From: Vibrio profundi
Lineage (GTDB): Bacteria > Pseudomonadota > Gammaproteobacteria > Enterobacterales > Vibrionaceae
DNA length: 64,000 nucleotides
Direction: 5' to 3'
Assembly: GCF_005281835.1 (NCBI RefSeq)
Contig: NZ_RZIS01000004.1
Span: forward strand, 186,001-250,000
Both the position numbers and the translations under genes were made by a program. Position 1 is the stretch's first letter; every line of letters begins with the position of its first letter. Under the pieces are notes generated by a model. It ran no database searches. It saw nothing but the letters and a program-made list of their open reading frames with translations, and was not told where the DNA came from. Positions 54,115-62,100 of the stretch are shown one piece after another.

Positions 54115-55106
54115 GCGCAGTAGATAAATCACTTTTATTAGATATTAAAGATCTAAAAGTTCACTTCAGCATTGCGGCGAAATCTGCATGGCCTTGGTCT
54201 AAGCCTTCAAACCTTAAAGCGGTAGACGGCGTAGATGTTCACCTTTACGAAGGTGAAACTTTAGGTGTAGTAGGTGAGTCTGGTTGTGGTAAATCGACAT
54301 TTGCACGTGCAATTATCGGTTTGGTAGAAGCAACAGAAGGCGAAGTTATGTGGTTGGGTCAAGACCTAACTAAGATGGAAGATATCCAACGTCGTGAAAC
54401 TCGTAAAGAGATTCAGATGATTTTCCAAGATCCGCTTGCATCACTAAACCCACGTATGTCGGTAGGCGACATCATTGCTGAGCCTCTAGAAACTTTCTAC
54501 CCAGAGCTTTCTAAGCAGGAAGTGAAAGATCGTGTTAAAGAGATGATGGCGAAGGTTGGTCTGCTTCCTAACGTTATCAACCGTTACCCACACGAATTCT
54601 CAGGTGGCCAGTGTCAGCGTATTGGTATCGCGCGTGCGCTTATCTTGCGTCCGAAGATGATCATCTGTGATGAGCCGGTATCAGCACTTGATGTATCGAT
54701 TCAGGCTCAAGTTGTTAACTTATTGAAAGAGCTGCAAAAAGAACTTGGTCTTAGCCTGGTGTTTATTGCCCATGACCTTTCAGTCGTGAAACACATCTCT
54801 GATCGTGTATTAGTGATGTATTTAGGTAACGCGGTAGAACTAGGTGAAGCTGAAGCTCTATTCGCAGACCCTAAACACCCGTATACCAAAGCTCTGATGT
54901 CAGCGGTTCCGATTCCAGATCCGAACTTAGAGCGTAATAAAGAAATCCAGATGCTTGAAGGCGATCTTCCGTCACCGATCAAGCCGCCATCTGGCTGTGT
55001 ATTCCGTACTCGTTGCCCACAAGCAACAGAAGCATGTGCACAGAATAAGCCTAAGATTCAAGGCAGTGACGTTCACGCAGTTTCTTGTTTGCACGTCGAA
55101 GTTTAA
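54111..55106 (+). CDS. oppF: Oligopeptide permease ATPase OppF
   Basis: Starts in an ATGA overlap with oppD (54111), with GGGAGG upstream; 331 aa. Walker A GESGCGKST near 60, ABC signature FSGGQCQRIGIARAL near 165-180, Walker B MIICDEPVSALD near 188, and a C-terminal CVFRTRCPQATEAC Cys motif. The last gene of oppABCDF; the 3' end carries a probable OppZ-type sRNA and terminator. Confidence 0.97.
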   Translation: MSAVDKSLLLDIKDLKVHFSIAAKSAWPWSKPSNLKAVDGVDVHLYEGETLGVVGESGCGKSTFARAIIGLVEATEGEVMWLGQDLTKMEDIQRRETRKEIQMIFQDPLASLNPRMSVGDIIAEPLETFYPELSKQEVKDRVKEMMAKVGLLPNVINRYPHEFSGGQCQRIGIARALILRPKMIICDEPVSALDVSIQAQVVNLLKELQKELGLSLVFIAHDLSVVKHISDRVLVMYLGNAVELGEAEALFADPKHPYTKALMSAVPIPDPNLERNKEIQMLEGDLPSPIKPPSGCVFRTRCPQATEACAQNKPKIQGSDVHAVSCLHVEV

Positions 55107-55109
55107 GTA

Positions 55110-55170
55110 CTTCAATAATTCAGCCTGTGACGGGCTTAAGCGCGATTCCTTCTAGGGTCGCGCTTTTTTT
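55110..55170 (+). ncRNA. oppZ: Candidate OppZ-type 3'-UTR sRNA with opp terminator
   Basis: The opp 3' region ends in AAGCGCGA/TCGCGCTT (55138-55165) with seven T, preceded by an AGCC/GGCT hairpin and the single-stranded candidate GGGCTTAAGC. In V. cholerae OppZ is cut from this place by RNase E and represses oppBCDF by pairing at the oppB start. Here TTAAGC can pair with GCTTAA right after the oppB ATG. The terminator is certain; the sRNA is inferred from position and this short match. Confidence 0.55.
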
Positions 55171-55363
55171 GAATCTTATATCGGAGAATATTCTTCATTA
55201 ACAGGTGCTTGGAGTGAATTGAGCAGGGTTGGTTGGTTTTTAATGTGATTAAAGTGAATTAATATGCAAAAATTCTTGTGTGTGAGGTTTTTATCGTTAT
55301 AATCACCGCAAAAGCAAAGTTATTCACTATAAGTGGATTTTAAGTCATCTAGGGAGCAGTCAG

Positions 55364-56737
55364 ATGAGCGAAACACTTCTTACACCAGAAAACCACAAAA
55401 CAAGCCGGAATATTTTGGTATTTGCCATTCCGTCATTACTAGGTTTGTTTTTCTTCCTTGCGCCATTAAGCATTGATGGTAATTTCACTTTTCCTTTAGC
55501 GCTGTTGGCGAAAGGGTTTAAAAGTATTTTAGGCGAAGCTATTTTACCAACGGTTGCAGCTGTAATTTGCTTTTCTGCGGTAGCTTCTATTATTGCAACC
55601 GTTCTTAAGCCAGCATTCATTGTTAACTCCAAACTGTTAACAAGACTATTTGTTTTGACGCCAGTTTGGTTAGTGATTCGTGCATTAGGTGCGATCTTTA
55701 CGTTAGTCGCACTGCATCAGATTGGTCCGGAAATGATCTGGAACGGTAACACTGGTGGCCTGGTACTAAATGATCTGCTTCCTTCTTTATTTGTGACTTT
55801 CTTCTTTGCCGGTCTATTACTACCATTATTACTTAACTTTGGTTTACTAGAGTTGCTAGGTACTATGCTGAGTAAATTCATGCGTCCAGTATTCCGCCTT
55901 CCTGGCCGTGCAGCAATTGATTGTATTTCTTCTTGGTTAGGTGATGGCACAGTAGGCGTAATTCTAACGAGCAAACAATACGAAGATAAAAAATACACTG
56001 CGCGTGAAGCAGCGGTAATTGCAACCATGTTCTCGCCAGTCGGTATCTCATTCTCACTGGTTGTATTGACTCAGGTTGGGCTACAAAACTACTTTGTTCC
56101 TTTCTACTTAGCGATTTGTTTGTCTGGCGTCTTAGCAGCAATGGTTATCCAGTTTTTGCCGCCACTTTCTTATAAGAAAGATCTCTACATCGACGGTACT
56201 AAGCCAAATCGTGATGATGAGCTAGTGCCAGAAGGCCAGTCTGTCGTTGGGTTCGGGTTTAATCTAGCGCTTCAAAGAGCAAACCAAGTTAAGAGCTTAG
56301 GCTCAGTTGCGAAGGAAGGTATTCACAACGCGTTAGACATGGTGTTATCGGTGCTGCCTGTAGTAATGGCTGTCGGTACTCTAGGCTTAGTTGTTGCTGA
56401 AACAACACCACTGTTTTCTTTACTAGGTGCGCCGTTTGTTCCGCTACTAGAAGCGTTAAATGTGCCTGATGCACAAGCGGCGGCCCAAACTATGCTGGTT
56501 GGTTTCACTGATATGTATGTGCCTTCAATCATCGCAGCATCGTCTATCGACGCAGACATGACGAAGTTTATTGTTGCGGCTCTGTCGGTGACACAGTTAA
56601 TCTTTATGGCCGAAACAGGCTCAGTTATTTTAAGCAGCAAGGTGCCAATTAACTTCCTAGAGCTAGTTGCAATATTCTTACTGCGTACTCTTGTGACTTT
56701 ACCTGTCATAGTAATGATTGCTCACTGGATTTTCTAA
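55364..56737 (+). CDS. YjiH family membrane protein (nucleoside-recognition/gate domain)
   Basis: Encodes 457 aa with about ten hydrophobic segments. RNILVFAIPSLLGLFFFLAPL near 15 and SSWLGDGTVGVILTSKQYE near 190 resemble the YjiH family, which carries Gate (nucleoside-recognition) domains also found in nucleoside and spore maturation transporters. TMFSPVGISFSLVVL and MFMAETGSVILSS-type stretches support a transporter. Substrate unknown. GGGAG precedes the ATG; own terminator. Confidence 0.82.
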   Translation: MSETLLTPENHKTSRNILVFAIPSLLGLFFFLAPLSIDGNFTFPLALLAKGFKSILGEAILPTVAAVICFSAVASIIATVLKPAFIVNSKLLTRLFVLTPVWLVIRALGAIFTLVALHQIGPEMIWNGNTGGLVLNDLLPSLFVTFFFAGLLLPLLLNFGLLELLGTMLSKFMRPVFRLPGRAAIDCISSWLGDGTVGVILTSKQYEDKKYTAREAAVIATMFSPVGISFSLVVLTQVGLQNYFVPFYLAICLSGVLAAMVIQFLPPLSYKKDLYIDGTKPNRDDELVPEGQSVVGFGFNLALQRANQVKSLGSVAKEGIHNALDMVLSVLPVVMAVGTLGLVVAETTPLFSLLGAPFVPLLEALNVPDAQAAAQTMLVGFTDMYVPSIIAASSIDADMTKFIVAALSVTQLIFMAETGSVILSSKVPINFLELVAIFLLRTLVTLPVIVMIAHWIF

Positions 56738-56762
56738 ATTCCCACCGATTTTTGAAAGTTGA

Positions 56763-56785
56763 AAGCCCGCTGAAACAGCGGGCTT
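56763..56785 (+). terminator. Terminator after the YjiH-family gene
   Basis: AAGCCCGCTG/CAGCGGGCTT hairpin followed by six T; separates the transporter from the pilin operon. Confidence 0.92.
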
Positions 56786-56901
56786 TTTTGTTTCTAAAGA
56801 TAATGAGTACATCGTTCCTAAAACTAATGATATTCCTCTCAAAAACCTATAAAATCACCACAAATTTCATATAGGTATTCGTGGATTAATAATCATCTTC
56901 A

Positions 56902-57393
56902 ATGACTGAACGTTTTCTCCCTCGCAATGGTTTCACAACTATTGAACTCATTATTACTATTTTGCTTCTTGCCATTGTTTCGGTAGTGGCCTATTCCCGT
57001 ATGCCCGCGATCTCCGATTATGTGGTTGATTCCTATTGTGAAAGCTTAAAGTCAGGCGTACGAAGAGTTCAAACGCAAGCAATGTTTGATGTCGCTTCGA
57101 GTGGAGCCTACCGAGTAATTTCTTCTGAACACGAAGTGCGGTGGAGTAATGAAACCTTGGTCTTAAACAATAGCGAAGATTGTATTGGCCCTATGTGCGC
57201 CACACTAATTCGGATTACCCAAGAAGATATGAATCGGGGGCTTCAATTTAATACCGCAAGCCTTGAATTTGACAGCTTTGGAAGGTTGGTTAGCGCTGCA
57301 GAATCTTCTGTGTCATTTGTACTTTCGACACGGAATAACCAATCGAAGCAAGTCACGGTCTACTCAGAAGGGTATGTTGATGGTTGCGACTAA
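56902..57393 (+). CDS. MshC/GspH-like minor pseudopilin
   Basis: Encodes 163 aa. A 9-residue leader ends in Gly before FTTIELIITILLLAIVSVVAY: the prepilin peptidase motif with Glu at +5 and a hydrophobic N-terminal helix. The body has CESLKSGVRRVQTQAMFDVAS, like MshC/FimT types, and paired Cys (SEDCIGPMC). Likely a tip or priming pseudopilin exported to the inner membrane. First gene of a five-gene operon; its end overlaps the next gene by 14 bases. The expected major pilins (mshB, mshA) are not upstream. Confidence 0.82.
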   Translation: MTERFLPRNGFTTIELIITILLLAIVSVVAYSRMPAISDYVVDSYCESLKSGVRRVQTQAMFDVASSGAYRVISSEHEVRWSNETLVLNNSEDCIGPMCATLIRITQEDMNRGLQFNTASLEFDSFGRLVSAAESSVSFVLSTRNNQSKQVTVYSEGYVDGCD

Positions 57394-57922
57394 GTACTCA
57401 GGCTTTTCTCTGATCGAGAATGTTATTGCGATCTGTTTGATGGGGCTGTTAATGATTAGCTTCTCAAGTTTATTAGCTCCACAAGCCGTGCAAACGGCAG
57501 ATACATTGACTCAGCAGCGTTATTCACAGATAGCTACCTTACTGCTGCAAGAAATGTACTCTCGACCTTTTGATGAGCAGAATATTGATAACGTCGACCG
57601 ATGCGATGCTGGTAGTTGCTCAGCGACAGAAACTTTTGGTCAAGGCCAAGATGCTGGGGAGCAAGTGAACGATACTGGAATTCTTATTCGCGATGACTTT
57701 GACGATTACGCGACGAATAGTGCTTTTGAGCCGATCACCAGTTTTGGGCTAGGCTTTGCTGGCCCATATCAAGACTTTGAAGTGCGGATTGACGTTGAAT
57801 ATGTCGATGATAGTTGGGCATCGGTTGCTTCAGGAGCAACAGCCACCAAGCATGCCATCATCACTTTAAGAAAAGGTGCAACAACCGAAACCCAGTTTAA
57901 TGCTTATAGGAGTAACTACTAA
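57380..57922 (+). CDS. MshD/PilV-like minor pseudopilin
   Basis: Start at MVATKYSGFSLIENV (57380), 7 bases after AAGGG; a longer open frame from 57263 lies inside the previous gene. 180 aa. Prepilin motif G-FSLIENVIAICLMGLLMIS. TLLLQEMYSRPFDEQNIDN, the paired Cys (RCDAGSC) and DDFDDY are features of MshD as I know it. Stop codon abuts the next start. Confidence 0.82.
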   Translation: MVATKYSGFSLIENVIAICLMGLLMISFSSLLAPQAVQTADTLTQQRYSQIATLLLQEMYSRPFDEQNIDNVDRCDAGSCSATETFGQGQDAGEQVNDTGILIRDDFDDYATNSAFEPITSFGLGFAGPYQDFEVRIDVEYVDDSWASVASGATATKHAIITLRKGATTETQFNAYRSNY

Positions 57923-58726
57923 ATGGCGCTATCGCGTGGGTTTACTCTTATCGAGATGATCGTCAGTTTGACACTACTTGGTATTTTATCTTTAGGTCTG
58001 ATGAACTTTGGCGTGTCGAGCTCGACTCTATACGTCGAATCTAAGCACCGAATATCTGCGTTAGAAGAAGCTCGGTTTGTACTAACCAGATTTCAGCGGG
58101 AGCTAGCTAATTCTGTTCCACTAAGCGCTAGAACATTGAACGATGGCCGCTGCCTAGAGTACTTATCCCTAGAGTATGTGGCGGAATACAACCCTGACAG
58201 CATTGAATTGGATGTCGGAGTGCTAAACACATCGATTGGTCTAATGCACCCGATTAGCGATGAACTTGATGTATGTACAGCCCGTTCCGATTCGCCATGC
58301 CTCATCGCTATTTATCCAAGTAGCAGTGAGGATTTGTATCTAGGTAGTGATGTTAATAGCCAAATATATTCACTAAATAGAGTCGAAAGTGGCGCGATTA
58401 TTATCAATGAGCCTATTCTCACGCGCCCATTTAGCCCTTCGAATCGCATGTTCGTTTATCTTCCTGAAGCCAATCAATTCTGTATTGAAGATAGTGAAGT
58501 GCAGTATTACCGAAATTATGCCTTAGATTCAGCTGGCGAAGGCCTGAATAACCAACAAGCATCTCATACATTTGCTAGCGGTGTCGTAGAAGAACAAAGC
58601 TTCTTCAATTTAGGTGTGGATAGCACCTATTCAAATACAGCGAGCATTCAATTTTCTTTAAGTGTTAACAACAGTTCTGAGTTTGTGGAGTTCATCCAAA
58701 ATGCGCAAATCCTCAATAGCCACTAG
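57923..58726 (+). CDS. MshO/PilW-like minor pseudopilin
   Basis: Encodes 267 aa. A short leader MALSRG precedes FTLIEMIVSLTLLGILSLGL, a classical class III prepilin sequence. EEARFVLTRFQRELANSVPLSAR and CLEYLSLEY near 75 match MshO-type proteins. The body is mostly beta, with several Cys. It starts directly at the stop of the MshD-like gene and overlaps the next gene by 26 bases. Confidence 0.84.
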   Translation: MALSRGFTLIEMIVSLTLLGILSLGLMNFGVSSSTLYVESKHRISALEEARFVLTRFQRELANSVPLSARTLNDGRCLEYLSLEYVAEYNPDSIELDVGVLNTSIGLMHPISDELDVCTARSDSPCLIAIYPSSSEDLYLGSDVNSQIYSLNRVESGAIIINEPILTRPFSPSNRMFVYLPEANQFCIEDSEVQYYRNYALDSAGEGLNNQQASHTFASGVVEEQSFFNLGVDSTYSNTASIQFSLSVNNSSEFVEFIQNAQILNSH

Positions 58727-59102
58727 TAAGCAAAGTGGCGCTGCGATTTTAATGATCTTGTTCACTACGATCATTGTCGCTCTATTTTCTGTTCGTCTTA
58801 TGTCGATGAACGTCCAAGCAACTCACGCCAATACTTTTGAGACGATGAGTACCCGAGCCTATTGGGCGGCACGTTCGGTGTTGGAAAGCGCGGTGTACCA
58901 ATACGTACCGTTAGAGGGTGAACCGACGCAAGTATGCCCAGCGGTATCAGCGGCGAATGCGTTTCCGCAATGTACATTTGTTCTTGGGTGTGAAGCAAAT
59001 GGAGAAGCGACAATTATCAATGTGGTCGCGACGTGTGCTGATGACTCATACCGTGTTAGCCGCCGTATGGAAGTAGAGGTGAGAAGTGCTGCGATTAATT
59101 AG
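58701..59102 (+). CDS. MshP/PilX-like minor pilin
   Basis: Start at MRKSSIATSKQSGAAIL (58701), inside the end of the previous gene. 133 aa. The N-terminal helix SGAAILMILFTTIIVALFSV is of the PilX/MshP kind, in which the Gly-Ala junction replaces the usual GFTLIE. STRAYWAARSVLESAVYQY and three spaced Cys resemble MshP. Last pilin gene before the giant exported protein, which begins 17 bases before its stop. Confidence 0.8.
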   Translation: MRKSSIATSKQSGAAILMILFTTIIVALFSVRLMSMNVQATHANTFETMSTRAYWAARSVLESAVYQYVPLEGEPTQVCPAVSAANAFPQCTFVLGCEANGEATIINVVATCADDSYRVSRRMEVEVRSAAIN

Positions 59103-62100
59103 TATTCTGGCTTTATTGATAAGCGCCTGGTCAATGGCGTACGCCGAAAGCCACGTTCGCTTTTCTCAACTATTACAGCCAAACATCAGTAGCTTCGCAT
59201 CCATTCAAGGATGGGATGAGCCACACGTGGATTATTTCAGCCAAGAAGGATTTAAAATCTGTCCATCATGGGCAAGCTATCAGATTGTATTACATCGAGA
59301 CTATTGGAGTTCAGAAAGAGAATTCGAATTTGATTTTAATCTTCCGCAAGGGCTTTCCATTGAAAGCGTTGAAGAAGACTATGGTCTGGATTCATTGAAT
59401 CAGAATGGCTCGGCAATATCCGGCTCCATTAGCTCAAGCTTTCTCTATGCGAGTATTACCGTCAATATTGATGATGCGTCGGCTGATATCAATGATTACG
59501 TCAGCATATCCGGTATCAATTCATATGTGAGTAAACATATTTACTTGAGAAAAGATTGTAGTGCAGCAAATGCGACAATTTCGGGAACGGTTTATGAAGA
59601 TTACAATTATTCCGGTGGACTGAGTACCTACGACAGCAGTATGTATGAGCTGGACGATGTGCAGGTTGACCTTATTGAAGAGAACCTAGGCATTGTAGAG
59701 TCGAAGAAGACAGACAGGCACGGTTTCTATGAATTTACCAATGTAAAAGAAGGTCGTTATTACGTAAGAGCGAATAACATCGACTCGATTCCTTCGTACC
59801 GAGATAATCATCGTACTCAATGCAGTGATAATCGTTGTAAGGCTGTAATGGTGTCTCCTTGGGTGTCTAAAGTTCACCAAACTGCGTGGTTTGATGTCAC
59901 TGGTTCTACAGTCATCAACCTTGGTGTTAACTACAACGCTGTGATTAATACCGAAGATGACGGTGCAGGTTCATTAAGGCAAGTACTGCAAAACCTAAGT
60001 TATTTGAGTAATGATGGCTGGTTGGATCAAACGTGTAAATATTGTGAGGACGGTAAAGATAACGTCATTTTTGCTTTGAATACGGTACCTCAGCGTGTCA
60101 TTACACTGAGCTCTCCTTTAAACACTTCTCCGAACGTTAGTGGGCAGAACGAAACCTACATCGATGCGCGTGACCTGAATATTACAATTCAAAACGATGA
60201 TGATGGTCATTCTAGCGATGATTACGGGTTTCATGTGATCCGTTCGTCTGATACACGGATTTCGGGCTTTGAGATCAACGGTTTTTACAACGGAATCTTG
60301 ATTGAAGACTGCTCTGATTCAGATTGTGACATCGAGATTAGTCATAACACCATCACCGATTCCTATCACAGTGCAATCGTGCTTGATGACGCTGATGACA
60401 ACGATATCTATGAAAATGTTATCGACAATGCATTCAAAGCTTCAAGTGATCACAATAATGCAGCTGCGATTCTTCTACAGGGGACGGGAGATTGCACGGC
60501 TCATGATTCGGATGACTGTGACTCTAGGAAAAATGGTTCTTCAGATAACGATATTGAAAGAAATACGATCAAAAATACAGCCAAAGGCAATACCAATCTT
60601 GCGTTCTTGGAGACTTACCCTCCATCTGGCATTCGTGTTTACCAAGGTTGGGAAAATGAGTTCACGGAAAACACGTATTTAAATAACATCGGTATTTCAA
60701 TTGATTTGATGACCGGGACTTTATTTGGGGTTGTGGAGCCCAATGATGGCGAATATAGAAACGACCACCCCCATGATGGTATTGATCATCCTATAATCAC
60801 TGACTATGTGATTAATGGCGATGTTCTTTCGGTAGAGGGTTTTATAGGGAAAGATGAGCCAAGTAATGCGTTTGATGATTTTGAAATAGAGCTCTATAAA
60901 GCCGCAACGAACCTTCTAGGGCAAACGCAAGGGGAGTATTTTCTTGGAGAGTGCGATGAAGATAACGACCTAACCCAAGATTTTGATAACGGTCGTTTTG
61001 CTTGCAGAATAGATATCAGTGATAGTGATTTTGAACATGGTGATGCGCTTACGGCGATTACGATCGATGATGAAGACAATACTTCTGAATTTGGTAGCGC
61101 TTATTGGGGCCCTGCAGAATATGACTATGGTGACGCGCCAAATGAAGATTTAGGAACAGGTTGGGAAACAACGATTTTCCCAGTCTTGCAATTGGATAAT
61201 GGTGCGCGTCATGGGGTCGTCGATGGCGTAGCGCTGGTTCCTGAGTCATGGACATCTACAGTTTTCCACAACAGTGCCGAAAGTGATGGCCAGCCATCTC
61301 GCTATGCCGATGCGGATACTTCCGACGATGGTGTTGAGTTTAATTCAAGCAACTCAGAAGTGGGCCAGTCATCATTGCCAGTATTAGTGACGGGCTATAT
61401 TGACGCGCAAGGTAGTGAGCAAAACTTTGATAATGAGATCTTAATCCGAGCGTCAGCGGATGGTTATGTATCTGTCTGGCTAGACCGGAATCAAGACGGT
61501 AGCTGGAGTGATTTTGAACGTAACCAAGCTTCAGTATCAGAGAAAGTTATCGATCGTGCCTATGTCTCTGCCGGGGAAAACCGTTTCACAGTTAACCTTT
61601 CAGCTTATGATGTTCACGGGGAGAGCTGGGTTCGAGTCCGTTACTCTACATTAGCAGGGGCGATTTATCAGCCAACGGGTCAAGCTCCTGATGGTGAAGT
61701 GGAAGACTACAGGGTATGGATTGCCGCTCCTTCTATGGGGATCGCTGGCTGTGAAGCTGGCTTACAAAATGGTTCATTTGAACACTTCTACATTGAAGAA
61801 AACCATAACGGTTGGGATACTCCTGAGAGCTCAGTTGCGGGCTGGTCTATCGTTCAACAAGATCCAAGCTTAAACCCTCACTCAGAACCGTACGGCCAGC
61901 GCCGAAATCATATCGAGTTCAACCGTTACGACCAATATGTATACGACCCTTCTTCCGACTCGAGCGAGAATGTGGCGGAAATGAACGTGTATCACCCGAC
62001 GGTGATGTACCAAGATATAGTGACTAAGCCCGGTGACAAAATTCGCTGGAGTTTTGATTATTCAAACCGAACGTACCCAGACAGTGTTGAAGATGATCAA

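Noticed and set aside
57263..57379. N-terminal extension of the MshD-like pilin
   Set aside because: Lies wholly inside the MshC-like gene in another frame; the prepilin leader and ribosome site place the start at 57380.
60302..60682. 126-aa frame inside the giant protein gene
   Set aside because: Shadow frame of the long open reading frame that starts at 59086.
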